64,000 nucleotides of DNA from Puia sp963703355 (GCA_963703355.1 OY969813.1:3162001-3226000), one strand, 5' to 3'; counted from the first letter of the stretch, positions 1 to 6,459 are shown. A program made the numbers and translations. The notes: a model not told the origin generated them from the letters alone.

Positions 1-345
1 TCCAGGATCGTTCACTTCCGCGAGAAACTCGGCGGTTTCTACAATATTGAACAGGTAGGCGAAACATTCGGACTACCTGATTCGACGTTTCAAAAAATAA
101 GACCTTATCTGGTATTAGGTGCCGTTAATCTGACCCACGTTAATTTAAATACTGCCAGCAAAGAAACACTTCAGGCGCACCCATATATCCGTTGGCAGAT
201 AGCAAATGGAATTATAGCATATCGGCTGCAGCATGGAGGCTTTCATACTGTCGATGAGCTAATGCAACTGGCACAGGTTGACTCGGCCAAATTTGAAAGA
301 CTAAAACCTTATCTGGAAGTCGGCGCAGATCAGGATCGGCAGTGA
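1..345 (+). CDS. Helix-hairpin-helix (ComEA-like) protein, 3' end only
   Basis: The window opens inside this gene; frame 1 stays open from base 1 to the TGA at 343-345, giving 114 C-terminal residues. Two helix-hairpin-helix-like units are visible: one around FYNIEQVGETFGLPDSTF and one starting VNLNTASKETLQAHPYI and running through ANGIIAYRLQHGGF. The NxNTAS...L.AHPYI...IANGI pattern is typical of the non-specific DNA-binding ComEA/HhH_3 proteins that are common in Bacteroidota. These proteins bind DNA, sometimes in competence, but the role here is unknown because the N-terminus, where a membrane anchor could lie, is outside the window. Confidence 0.85.
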   Translation, partial: SRIVHFREKLGGFYNIEQVGETFGLPDSTFQKIRPYLVLGAVNLTHVNLNTASKETLQAHPYIRWQIANGIIAYRLQHGGFHTVDELMQLAQVDSAKFERLKPYLEVGADQDRQ

Positions 346-453
346 ATATATTTCGGATCCGTACACACGGGAATGGATTAATTGAATCATATCTTATTTT
401 AATTTAATAAAGGGCTGCAAAAAAATGGGAGCACCATAAAGGTTTGAAAACAG

Positions 454-461
454 TAAATTTG
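454..461 (+). promoter_or_regulatory. Candidate Bacteroidota -7 promoter element
   Basis: TAAATTTG matches the Bacteroidota -7 consensus TAnnTTTG and lies 34 bp before the GTG start at 496. No convincing -33 TTTG was found at the usual distance. Confidence 0.35.
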
Positions 462-495
462 TTTCAAACAACATTGTCCATTAAATAAAAAAATA

Positions 496-711
496 GTGGA
501 AGTATCCGAACAAATTATTGTGGCCATTAAAAGCTCCGCCGGATTTCTATATTCAGAAGAAGGTCATACGATCACTATTGAGGGACTCGATGAAATGTTG
601 CCCGAAGTATCCAGGCACCTGATTGTAAGTGCTCTTGTGGAAATGGAAGACGTTCGCGTTATCGATTCTTCTACAGGGGATGTATTTTTTCCATCCCGAT
701 ATTTCAAATAA
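496..711 (+). CDS. Small hypothetical protein (71 aa)
   Basis: The reading frame starts with GTG at 496 and encodes 71 residues with no signal peptide or membrane segment. The protein is mildly acidic, with a predicted alternation of helix and strand (EVSEQIIVAIKS...FLYSEEGHTITIEGL). I do not recognise the family. A TAnnTTTG promoter-like element lies 34 bp upstream, and the gene is followed 40 bp later by another small plus-strand gene, which supports it being real. An overlapping minus-strand frame (553-738) is a weaker candidate with poor protein-like composition. Confidence 0.55.
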   Translation: MEVSEQIIVAIKSSAGFLYSEEGHTITIEGLDEMLPEVSRHLIVSALVEMEDVRVIDSSTGDVFFPSRYFK

Positions 712-751
712 GACCATTACCCTAATCACAACCATCATCCAATTACGCTGA

Positions 752-1174
752 ATGAGGAAAAATGCAGTTCTTGCCTTGTTACTTCTTGCTGGTTTTTATT
801 CCTATGGCCAACGCCTTCAATATAACGATTTGACTGGGTCCGTTTACGAATTTAAAGATTCATCAAAATCCCACCCCACCATTCGCCTGGCATTTAAAGA
901 TAGTCTCCAAGGCTCCATATCGGTAAATGGTCAGATCCTCGATCTCAATTATTCCTTAGATTCCATGGGAGATGCTACTTTATTAATAGCTACGAGTATT
1001 TATGATAAAAACGGATCGAACAAATTATACCTTCTTCTGAAAAAGTCGGGATCATCTGATTTGAAACTGCAGGGATTTGGTACGGTTAAACCAACAAAGT
1101 GGGACGACCTGGAAACCGTTAATAACACCATTTTATTAACTATGATAAAGGGGACGGTTTCGCCACCAAAATGA
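752..1174 (+). CDS. Exported hypothetical protein (140 aa)
   Basis: The first 20 residues (MRKNAVLALLLLAGFYSYGQ) form a classical signal peptide, with cleavage likely after YGQ. The mature part is about 120 residues, rich in beta-strand-like segments (LTGSVYEFKDS, TIRLAFKDSLQGSISVNGQIL), with no cysteine and no transmembrane helix. It is therefore probably periplasmic or surface-exposed. I do not recognise a family. It follows the 71-aa gene by 40 bp and may be co-transcribed with it. Confidence 0.7.
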   Translation: MRKNAVLALLLLAGFYSYGQRLQYNDLTGSVYEFKDSSKSHPTIRLAFKDSLQGSISVNGQILDLNYSLDSMGDATLLIATSIYDKNGSNKLYLLLKKSGSSDLKLQGFGTVKPTKWDDLETVNNTILLTMIKGTVSPPK

Positions 1175-1298
1175 AAGTAAAGATATTTTAGTACTACCGG
1201 CTATTCCATAATTTCCAGAGAAAGAAAAGAAAGCTTCAAACAGGAAATGGTTTGTTTCAACTAATATTTTGTAACTTAATTATTCAAAATAATATGCG

Positions 1299-1685
1299 AT
1301 GGGCTTTAAATTTTCTCATCAGATGAAGGAAATTATTTCGTTTAGCCGTGATGAGGCGGAACGGCTTGGAAATGATTATATCGGTACAGAGCACTTATTG
1401 CTTGGATTACTCCGGGACGGCGACAATACGGCAATGCGTATTTTGAAAAGCTTCAAAGTGGACATAGTGGAAATGCAAAAGGAAATTGAAACAGCCGTTA
1501 AATCAGATAAGAGCCATCATAACGCTATGCCGTTAAATGTTAGTGCTGAGCAAACAATACATGGTGCGGTGGCGGAAGCAAGAACATTAAAGAGTAAAAA
1601 AGTTGAACCAGAACATTTAATATTATCAATTCTCAATAATTCCGCAACTGCACCAACAATTTTAGACCACGTACGTCATAATTAA
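1299..1685 (+). CDS. Stand-alone Clp N-domain protein
   Basis: The 128 residues are an almost complete double Clp_N repeat. Repeat one is FSHQMKEIISFSRDEAERLG followed by NDYIGTEHLLLGLLRDG; repeat two is NVSAEQTIHGAVAEARTLKS followed by VEPEHLILSILNN. In ClpA/ClpC this domain binds substrates and adaptors such as ClpS and McsB ahead of the AAA+ ring. No ATPase domain follows, so this is a ClpC N-domain fragment or an independent adaptor-like protein. The stop codon lies 12 bp before a degenerate transposon end (1698-1721). It could therefore be a host gene truncated by the island, or cargo of an eroded element. Both readings are open. Confidence 0.8.
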   Translation: MGFKFSHQMKEIISFSRDEAERLGNDYIGTEHLLLGLLRDGDNTAMRILKSFKVDIVEMQKEIETAVKSDKSHHNAMPLNVSAEQTIHGAVAEARTLKSKKVEPEHLILSILNNSATAPTILDHVRHN

Positions 1686-1697
1686 TTTTCTTCCCAA

Positions 1698-1721
1698 TAG
1701 TCCCGACTCAGATAGAGTCGC
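1698..1721 (+). repeat. Degenerate IS1595-type right end
   Basis: TAGTCCCGACT...ATAGAGTCGC matches the right end at 2179-2203 (TAGTCCCAACT...ATATAGTTGC) at about 18 of 25 positions and has the same orientation. The internal half-sites CGACTC and GAGTCG are complementary. It probably marks the right terminus of an older, decayed element. Confidence 0.45.
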
Positions 1722-1828
1722 TTTTGGCAAGCAGCGATATACTATCAGACCCTTTTTGAAAATGAAAAACCACTCAACTATCTTTAGAAAACTGGCCAGT
1801 TTATAAGGGGTCGGGAGGCTTTATATAT
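1722..1828. other. Remnant sequence between transposon ends
   Basis: No gene is seen. GGCAAGCAGC at 1726 could be an eroded left end of the remnant element. TTTTTGAA at 1753-1760 recurs at 5273-5280, directly after another right end. GGTCGGGAGG before 1829 may provide a ribosome binding site. Confidence 0.3.
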
Positions 1829-1969
1829 ATGGCAAAAAAGAAGAAAAAAAGAGCAACCAAGTACAATGAAAAGCTTGCTATTAACGACAGTTTTGAAGAC
1901 GTTATTAAAGTAATGGTTACGCCAACTAAGCAGGAGCCAAAGAAGGTAAATAAGCCTAAGAAGAAATGA
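1829..1969 (+). CDS. Lysine-rich microprotein, remnant element copy
   Basis: ATG at 1829 opens a 46-residue frame: a lysine run at the N-terminus (MAKKKKKRATKYNEKL), a short central motif SFEDVIKVMV, and a lysine/proline tail (EPKKVNKPKKK). A purine-rich GGGAGG lies about 10 bp upstream. The stop overlaps the start of the next gene (ATGA at 1966-1969), which implies translational coupling. Two further proteins with the same layout occur at 4382 and 7422, one per transposon, so this is a conserved family rather than chance. The function is unknown; a nucleic-acid-binding or transposase-accessory role is inference. Confidence 0.65.
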   Translation: MAKKKKKRATKYNEKLAINDSFEDVIKVMVTPTKQEPKKVNKPKKK

Positions 1970-2181
1970 AAGCAATCACTTATAGGAAAGTCTTAAAAAC
2001 TGTTATAGTTATTCTAGCAATAATTCTATTCGCAACATGCTTTAATGTAATTAGTGATTATTATTTCAAACGCCCAACAATCACAATTCTCATATTCATT
2101 GCCGCAATTGTGCTGCTATATTGCATCGTTTTCTTTAAAGAAATTTTTTTAACTCGTAAATCAGATAGAAATTCCCACTAG
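1966..2181 (+). CDS. Two-helix membrane protein (71 aa), cargo of remnant
   Basis: It begins inside the stop of the lysine-rich microprotein. The 71 residues contain two clear hydrophobic helices (about residues 9-28, VLKTVIVILAIILFATCFNV, and 36-56, TITILIFIAAIVLLYCIVFF) and a basic C-terminus (LTRKSDRNSH). The stop codon (TAG, 2179-2181) is inside the right transposon end, the same arrangement as the 73-aa membrane gene just before the right end at 8702. I do not recognise the family. It is probably an inner-membrane protein carried as cargo. Confidence 0.6.
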   Translation: MKAITYRKVLKTVIVILAIILFATCFNVISDYYFKRPTITILIFIAAIVLLYCIVFFKEIFLTRKSDRNSH

Positions 2182-2203
2182 TCCCAACTGGTATATAGTT
2201 GCC
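2178..2203 (+). repeat. Right terminal repeat of remnant IS1595-type element
   Basis: CTAGTCCCAACTGGTATATA followed by GTTGCC. It ends in GCC like the right ends at 5312-5339 and 8702-8729 and shares the GTCCC core. It is followed at once by the 8-bp target word TCCCAAAA. Confidence 0.7.
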
Positions 2204-2211
2204 TCCCAAAA
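2204..2211. repeat. 8-bp target duplication, copy 1
   Basis: TCCCAAAA lies exactly between the remnant's right end and the left end of the next element. An identical octamer occurs at 5340 and 8730. Confidence 0.85.
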
Positions 2212-2239
2212 GGCACTAACAACTGATAAGGGACAAGGA
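2212..2239 (+). repeat. Left terminal inverted repeat, element B
   Basis: Begins GGCACTAACAACTGATAAGG and continues with GACAAGGA. Its partner, in inverted orientation, is 5312-5339. Confidence 0.85.
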
Positions 2240-2401
2240 TTAGTAATTCAGTTTGATTCCACATATTATTTTAATGACATTCAAAAGAATGCATTTTTAT
2301 CCTGCTTGAATAATCTTGCAGGAATGAATTATAAAGAGATTGAAGACGTACTACTTACTCTTATCTCTGAGGCGAAGAAAGTTTCTGTACTAAATCCTTG
2401 A
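2240..2401 (+). pseudogene. Protein-like frame without a start codon
   Basis: An open frame from the left terminal repeat to TGA at 2399-2401 encodes 53 residues that read like a real protein (FDSTYYFNDIQKNAFLSCLN, then YKEIEDVLLTLISEAKK). No ATG or GTG lies in a sensible place, so it is probably the 3' part of a gene truncated by the transposon end. Its last 41 bp overlap the 3' end of the minus-strand gene at 2361. Confidence 0.3.
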
Positions 2402-2648
2402 TTACATTATGATCTCTTATCATTTCGGCTATTTGCAGCCTTATTTGAGATGGTAAAAAATCAATCTTGTTCATCAATAAATGAGTTGCACCATGCAAAA
2501 TTTGATAAGAATAATCATTCATCCGAGCGTTGTAATACTGAATATAGAGAGACATATTTTCTTTGTTTGCCTCTAGTCCTGTATCAGTTTTAAATTCATG
2601 CTTAAGTGCTGAAAAATTGTTCTTGATTTGAATTGGTTCATTTGCCAT
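2361..2648 (-). CDS. Hypothetical cargo protein (95 aa)
   Basis: The product is 95 residues, mostly helical, without membrane segments: an N-terminal MANEPIQIKNNFSALKHEFK and an amphipathic C-terminal helix pair (LPSQIRLQIAEMIRDHNVIK). It is divergent from the transposase gene, with 48 bp between start codons, and ends convergently over the truncated frame at 2240-2401. I do not recognise a family. It is a passenger of element B; whether it serves the element or the host cannot be told. Confidence 0.55.
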   Translation of the reverse strand: MANEPIQIKNNFSALKHEFKTDTGLEANKENMSLYIQYYNARMNDYSYQILHGATHLLMNKIDFLPSQIRLQIAEMIRDHNVIKDLVQKLSSPQR

Positions 2649-2653
2649 AAAAT

Positions 2654-2661
2654 TAGATTTG
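2654..2661 (+). promoter_or_regulatory. Candidate transposase promoter -7 element
   Basis: TAGATTTG matches TAnnTTTG and lies 35 bp before the transposase ATG at 2697. The equivalent region of element C has TAAATTTG at 6403-6410. Confidence 0.4.
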
Positions 2662-2696
2662 ATTAGTTGCTTTGAAACAATATAAAATTACCAATT

Positions 2697-3662
2697 ATGT
2701 TTAACAACCTTCGCGAACTGATTACTTCAATGCCTGATGAAAAGGCTTGTAGAGATTACCTAATTAAAGAGCGTTGGAATGGTTTGCCTATTTGTCCTTA
2801 TTGTGGACATGATAAATGTTATGTTATTGAGAATGGCAAACGTTTTAAATGTGGCTCAAAATCCTGTTACAAGAAGTTCAGCGTTACTATTGGGACAATA
2901 TTTGAGGCAAGTAATATTCCATTATCTAAATGGTTAATGGCTATTTATATCTGTTCAGCACATAAGAAAGGAATAAGCAGCTATCAATTAGGTAGAGATT
3001 TAGGTATTGCTCAAAAATCAGCTTGGTTTATACTACATCGTATTAGATATGCTTTTGGAAATGGTAATTCCAATATTCTATTGGATAAGGAAATCCAGGC
3101 GGATGAAACATTTGTTGGCGGGAACAATAAGAACAGGCATAAAAGCAAAAAACACTTTGATGAAACGGGGAAAGAATATGATGATAAAACTCCTGTTATG
3201 GGAATGATCGAAACAGGCGGACGCGTTAAAACGAAGGTTGTAAATAATCCAACCAAACTAAATGCTATTTCATTCTTAGAAGATAATACCGTTAAGGGAA
3301 TTACCCTTGTTACTGATTCATCCCCTATATACCATAAAATAGGTAAGCAATACGATCATGTTGTTATTAACCATTCATTAGGCGAATACAAGCTAAATGG
3401 CTTTCATACTAATGGAATGGAAAACTATTGGAGCGTATTAAAAAGAGGCATTTATGGCATCTACCACCAAGTAAGCCAAAAGCATTTACAGGCCTATTGC
3501 GATGAGTTTAGCTTTCGGTTTAACAGTAGAAAGATGAAAGATTCAGAACGCTTTACAGCATTCCTAGCTAAGATTGAAGGGAGATTGACCTATAAAACTC
3601 TAATTTCTAAACCTGATTTCTTAAAGGGCGGAAAGGACATTGAGGAAACTATGGAAGATTAG
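2697..3662 (+). CDS. IS1595-family (ISXO2-like) transposase, element B
   Basis: This 321-aa protein has the family architecture: an N-terminal zinc ribbon (C33-P-Y-C36 with C52 and C57), a helix-turn-helix-like region (KKGISSYQLGRDLGIAQKSA, about 90-109), then a DDE-type catalytic core. Candidate catalytic residues are D136 in ADETFVGG, D207 in VTDSSP and the HTNGMENYWSVLKRG block (237-251). It cuts and joins the terminal repeats at 2212 and 5312. No frameshift or stop is seen, so it is probably active. It aligns without gaps to the transposase at 6460 over most of its length but is clearly diverged, so the two elements are different family members rather than recent duplicates. Confidence 0.95.
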   Translation: MFNNLRELITSMPDEKACRDYLIKERWNGLPICPYCGHDKCYVIENGKRFKCGSKSCYKKFSVTIGTIFEASNIPLSKWLMAIYICSAHKKGISSYQLGRDLGIAQKSAWFILHRIRYAFGNGNSNILLDKEIQADETFVGGNNKNRHKSKKHFDETGKEYDDKTPVMGMIETGGRVKTKVVNNPTKLNAISFLEDNTVKGITLVTDSSPIYHKIGKQYDHVVINHSLGEYKLNGFHTNGMENYWSVLKRGIYGIYHQVSQKHLQAYCDEFSFRFNSRKMKDSERFTAFLAKIEGRLTYKTLISKPDFLKGGKDIEETMED

Positions 3663-3700
3663 TTGCGTTCAGACAATTTAAAAAATAATGATCTTGCGAA

Positions 3701-3901
3701 ATGCAGGAGATTCTTTTACCCGATAATAATGATGAGATAAAAAACGTCTTAAACGATCCTGTAAAAATCGCAAGTCTAACAAAATATATGTACTGGATTC
3801 CTGATAATTCCCTGCCATTAAATGGGTGGTTTAAGGTAGTTGATACTCAAAGCGAAGTACCTAATGGAGTTCCCTTCCAACGGTGTATCTGTATGGGTTG
3901 A
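3701..3901 (+). CDS. Hypothetical cargo protein (66 aa)
   Basis: A 66-residue frame starts at ATG 3701, 38 bp after the transposase stop, beginning MQEILLPDNNDEIKNVLNDP and continuing with YWIPDNSLPLNGWFKVVD. It looks like a small soluble protein; no family is recognised. Its last 55 bp overlap the 3' end of the minus-strand gene at 3847. At least one of the two frames may be non-coding in that stretch. Confidence 0.4.
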   Translation: MQEILLPDNNDEIKNVLNDPVKIASLTKYMYWIPDNSLPLNGWFKVVDTQSEVPNGVPFQRCICMG

Positions 3902-4326
3902 CCAGTATTTGCATCCATTTTTAATTCCGCTAATGCTGCCATATTTTCTAAGGTATCTGGGTGTTCATTTATATGGATAAATAAAAATAAAGGCTTATCT
4001 GGTGGCTGTTTTTTAAAAAAGATATCCGCTCTATCTGGTTTGCATAACAATTCATCTACGGTTAACACAATTCCACCGGCCTTATCTATAAGTAATGTCA
4101 GATTGATTTTATCTATGGCAGTTTGGATAAAATGCGCACTAATATTAACTCCTTTGCACTCCGTATTTAGATATTTCCAAAATTGGATACATCCTAATGA
4201 ATCCTCATGCTTAAAAACAAGCCCAACATTTGCAGGAATTTCATCAAAAAATTCAGAATAACGCCCATTCTCAAATCTTATAGAAGATGCCTTCTTTATA
4301 ACATCCTCCAATTCGTTATCTGTCAT
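3847..4326 (-). CDS. Hypothetical cargo protein (159 aa)
   Basis: The 159 residues are soluble, acidic at the N-terminus (MTDNELEDVIKKASSIRFEN) and of alternating alpha/beta character (GGIVLTVDELL, DKPLFLFIHIN). There is no signal peptide or transmembrane helix. I do not recognise a family. It is divergent from the lysine-rich microprotein gene (55 bp between starts, which must hold both promoters) and convergent with the 66-aa gene. It is a passenger of element B. Confidence 0.6.
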   Translation of the reverse strand: MTDNELEDVIKKASSIRFENGRYSEFFDEIPANVGLVFKHEDSLGCIQFWKYLNTECKGVNISAHFIQTAIDKINLTLLIDKAGGIVLTVDELLCKPDRADIFFKKQPPDKPLFLFIHINEHPDTLENMAALAELKMDANTGQPIQIHRWKGTPLGTSL

Positions 4327-4381
4327 TTATTTGGGTTTGATTACATAAGATACGAAAAGCTAAATTCCGTACCTTGTAGTT

Positions 4382-4528
4382 ATGCCCAAAAAGCCAGTAA
4401 AAAGCAAATCTCCTTCTACTAAACGTTTAGTCTTGCCTAATGACGAACCTGTCAAAATAAATATGCCCTTTGAAGATGCTGTAAAGAAGGCTTTAAATAC
4501 CCCTATTAAGGCTAAAAAGACAAAATAA
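4382..4528 (+). CDS. Lysine-rich microprotein, element B copy
   Basis: The frame encodes 48 residues with basic ends (MPKKPVKSKSPSTKR; NTPIKAKKTK) and a central MPFEDAVKKAL that lines up with SFEDVIKVMV (1829 gene) and SFNDLMSKLF (7422 gene). It is 5 bp upstream of the HEPN-like gene, so the two form a tight two-gene operon, reminiscent of a small regulator preceding a toxin-like protein. The function is unknown. Conservation of layout across three units is what supports it as a gene. Confidence 0.65.
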   Translation: MPKKPVKSKSPSTKRLVLPNDEPVKINMPFEDAVKKALNTPIKAKKTK

Positions 4529-4533
4529 GTAAA

Positions 4534-5031
4534 ATGTCTAACCCTAAGTTTGTTCAAGATTTGCAACGCTTAGAAGTAGATATTAGGGGTCTATATTTAT
4601 CTATTGCTTGCGATATAGAATACGTTTTAACGGATCTTATTTGCGCTTGCATCGCAACCGATCACAAGCAAAAGGAGCTCATTAAAGTATCCTTATTCGA
4701 AAAGGTCTTATTCGAAAAGAAGATTAAAATGGCGGAAGAAGTATTACTCAGGTATAACGAACAACATTTTAAAATAAACGAACCTGCATTCAAGAAATTC
4801 CATGAATTAAAGGGTTATAGGAATATGCTAGCGCATTCTAAATTAAAGGGCGACCTAAGCCAAGTCGATTTAAGCTACGTTATTTTCGAAGTCATTAAAG
4901 ACGGTAAAATTGTTGATAGAAAAGAGTATATAAACCAACTTAAAAACAAATTAGAGGTATTTAGGCAGGCATCTATGGATTTGCTATTATTGGTTACTAT
5001 TATTTACAACGAGAAAGGAATCAAGCCCTAA
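4534..5031 (+). CDS. HEPN-like protein (165 aa)
   Basis: This all-helical 165-aa protein carries GYRNMLAHSK, in which R96 and H101 form the R-x4-H motif of HEPN domains, preceded by long helices (DIEYVLTDLICACIA, LFEKVLFEKKIKMAEEVLLR). Active HEPN proteins are RNases or RNA-binding toxins in abortive infection, toxin-antitoxin and CRISPR systems. Others of this MAE_28990/swarming-like shape have no proven activity. It follows the basic microprotein by 5 bp, an arrangement compatible with a toxin/regulator pair, but no MNT nucleotidyltransferase partner is present. Its 3' end overlaps a broken minus-strand frame by 45 bp. Confidence 0.7.
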   Translation: MSNPKFVQDLQRLEVDIRGLYLSIACDIEYVLTDLICACIATDHKQKELIKVSLFEKVLFEKKIKMAEEVLLRYNEQHFKINEPAFKKFHELKGYRNMLAHSKLKGDLSQVDLSYVIFEVIKDGKIVDRKEYINQLKNKLEVFRQASMDLLLLVTIIYNEKGIKP

Positions 5032-5235
5032 ATCCCACATACCAAGCCTATTTAGCCAATACTCCCAATTTCTTCTTTCTGAATCTGGAATGGATTTATC
5101 ATTCAGAATCTTACATATTTCTTCTCTTAATTTTCTATTTACTTTCCCTTTATGCACTTAATAGGCAACCAATGGAAGGAATAACAGTAAGAATAACAGC
5201 AACAGAATAATTATAAATTTTTGCATCATTTTCAT
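4987..5235 (-). pseudogene. Membrane-anchored small protein split by an in-frame stop
   Basis: On the minus strand ATG at 5235 encodes 25 residues that are almost purely hydrophobic (KMMQKFIIILLLLFLLLFLP). A TAA (5158-5160) is followed directly in frame by GTG and 55 more soluble, protein-like residues (KGKVNRKLREEICKILNDKS, then RRNWEYWLNRLGMWDLG) ending at TAA 4987-4989. The simplest reading is one anchored protein of about 82 residues inactivated by a nonsense change. Alternatives are a hydrophobic micropeptide plus a separate GTG-started gene. Confidence 0.4.
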
Positions 5236-5245
5236 ACCCATAAGA

Positions 5246-5272
5246 TTTTATCCCTTATTGGTAGTTGATGCC
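5246..5272 (+). repeat. Extra internal right end in element B
   Basis: TTTTATCCCTTATTGGTAGT followed by TGATGCC. It is nearly identical to the outer right end (5312-5339) except for ATCCC instead of GTCCC, and is followed by TTTTTGAA. It looks like an older terminus left 39 bp inside the present one. Confidence 0.55.
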
Positions 5273-5311
5273 TTTTTGAAAACAAAAAATCGTAACGTTA
5301 CTCTCTCATTC

Positions 5312-5339
5312 TCCTTGTCCCTTATTGGTTGTTGATGCC
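5312..5339 (+). repeat. Right terminal inverted repeat, element B
   Basis: TCCTTGTCCCTTATTGGTTG followed by TTGATGCC. It is the inverted partner of 2212-2239 with four mismatches and is followed by TCCCAAAA. Confidence 0.85.
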
Positions 5340-5347
5340 TCCCAAAA
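5340..5347. repeat. 8-bp target duplication, copy 2 (shared)
   Basis: TCCCAAAA is the only DNA between the right end of element B and the left end of element C, so it serves both insertions. Confidence 0.85.
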
Positions 5348-5375
5348 GGCAGCTACTACTGATTAGGGACAAGCG
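5348..5375 (+). repeat. Left terminal inverted repeat, element C
   Basis: GGCAGCTACTACTGATTAGG followed by GACAAGCG. The stop codon of the minus-strand cargo gene (5356-5358) lies inside it. Confidence 0.88.
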
Positions 5376-6369
5376 CAAAATCCTCGTTTTTTAGATATAG
5401 ACATTCTATTGGTTGCTTGTCTCCCAATTCAGGCCTTCTCGGTTGAACTTTCATAATGTACCGACACGATCTTTTTTCTCCAGTTATTAGATTGATGTAA
5501 TTGATTTCATCAGCGAAGTATACGTAATACAAAAAATGATTTAGACTATCAACCGCTTTTTTAATAGATAACGTGTCAGAACTAGTTAAGTAAAATTCGT
5601 ATTTCCCTTCAAATGGTTCAAGAAATGATATATATCTATTCTTCACCGAAAGATCACTCCGAGTTAATCCAGAAAATGTGGCTTTTGTGTCCACTTCAAA
5701 AACAGATTTATCTACAAAAAAATCCAACCTCCTATTAATAATCTGAATAGGGGTTTGGCTAACATTCTGAATTCTATAATTAATAACCATTTTATGAATA
5801 TCAACTTCTGGCATAATATAGGAAGGCAACAAAAAAGGTTCGTGCATTTTCACAAATTCTTCTTTTTGTTCCGCAATGAACGATTCCTGTTCACTAATCC
5901 CTTTTATCAGGAATTTATTGTAGTTGGCTGTTTTTACACTATCATCATAAAACATTCTAAGAAGCGATTTTTCGTACATATCAAAATTCCTGGTGTTCCT
6001 AATGCTCTCTTCTACGGAAGATTTCTTTGCAAATTCATAACTATTTTGAGACACCTCAGCGGCTTTACTAGCAGCATCCGCCGCTTTTACGGCTGCATTT
6101 ATTCCTTTTATGTTCCAGAGAAACAAAAGAAACGTAGCAATAAATACAAGACAACTTATGCCAAATGCCCACCAAGAAATTGTATTTGCGCGTTTCTGTT
6201 CATTAACGCTGTTTCTGGATATTATATGGCCGTTATTTTCGGCGTTTTCCTCACGGCTGGCCTCATCATGTACAGCATTAGCAATATTGTCAAGAGCTTT
6301 AACCTCCGGACTTTTCCATGTTTTATACTCGGTGTTATCTTCTTGTTGCTCGCCGGCATCTCCTTGCAT
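5356..6369 (-). CDS. Membrane-anchored hypothetical cargo protein (337 aa)
   Basis: The N-terminal ~60 residues are acidic and soluble, followed by one transmembrane helix (about 65-86, WWAFGISCLVFIATFLLFLW). An alanine/lysine-rich helix likely to form a coiled coil comes next (NAAVKAADAASKAAEVSQNS), then about 220 residues of mixed alpha/beta. The topology and helix resemble single-pass proteins of the 'TM plus coiled coil' type that recur in mobile-element cargo, but no family is recognised. It is transcribed divergently from the transposase, and its stop is inside the left terminal repeat, so the gene is fully internal to element C. Confidence 0.65.
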   Translation of the reverse strand: MQGDAGEQQEDNTEYKTWKSPEVKALDNIANAVHDEASREENAENNGHIISRNSVNEQKRANTISWWAFGISCLVFIATFLLFLWNIKGINAAVKAADAASKAAEVSQNSYEFAKKSSVEESIRNTRNFDMYEKSLLRMFYDDSVKTANYNKFLIKGISEQESFIAEQKEEFVKMHEPFLLPSYIMPEVDIHKMVINYRIQNVSQTPIQIINRRLDFFVDKSVFEVDTKATFSGLTRSDLSVKNRYISFLEPFEGKYEFYLTSSDTLSIKKAVDSLNHFLYYVYFADEINYINLITGEKRSCRYIMKVQPRRPELGDKQPIECLYLKNEDFALVPNQ

Positions 6370-6402
6370 TTTGTAATATTATTTGCTGAAAAGATATAAA
6401 AA

Positions 6403-6424
6403 TAAATTTGTTTTTGTCCCTAAT
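6403..6424 (+). promoter_or_regulatory. Divergent promoter region with internal repeat-like word
   Basis: TAAATTTG (6403-6410) fits TAnnTTTG for the transposase at 6460. Directly after it, TTGTCCCTAAT (6414-6424) repeats 11 bases of the outer right end (8705-8715). Transposase binding to its own promoter is a plausible inference. Confidence 0.4.
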
Positions 6425-6459
6425 ATATCCTAATATTGTATTCTTAATTCGAGCTATAT

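Larger units (their letters stand above)
2212..5339. mobile_element. IS1595-family cargo transposon B (complete ends)
   Basis: The element has 28-bp terminal inverted repeats at 2212-2239 and 5312-5339 that agree at 24 of 28 positions. Both start GGCA and contain AATAAGGGACAAGGA or GATAAGGGACAAGGA. It is flanked on both sides by TCCCAAAA, the 8-bp duplication length expected for the IS1595 family. It is 3128 bp long, far more than needed for a transposase. It carries a 321-aa ISXO2-like transposase, two minus-strand hypothetical genes, a 66-aa gene, a lysine-rich microprotein and a HEPN-like gene. Passenger genes are known in the IS1595 family, so this fits the family's 'transporter IS' pattern. 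Confidence 0.85.

Noticed and set aside
5755..6399. Plus-strand 214-aa frame opposite the 337-aa cargo gene
   Set aside because: The opposite-strand protein has a membrane helix, coiled coil and normal composition; this frame is its shadow, rich in Phe, Cys and Ile.
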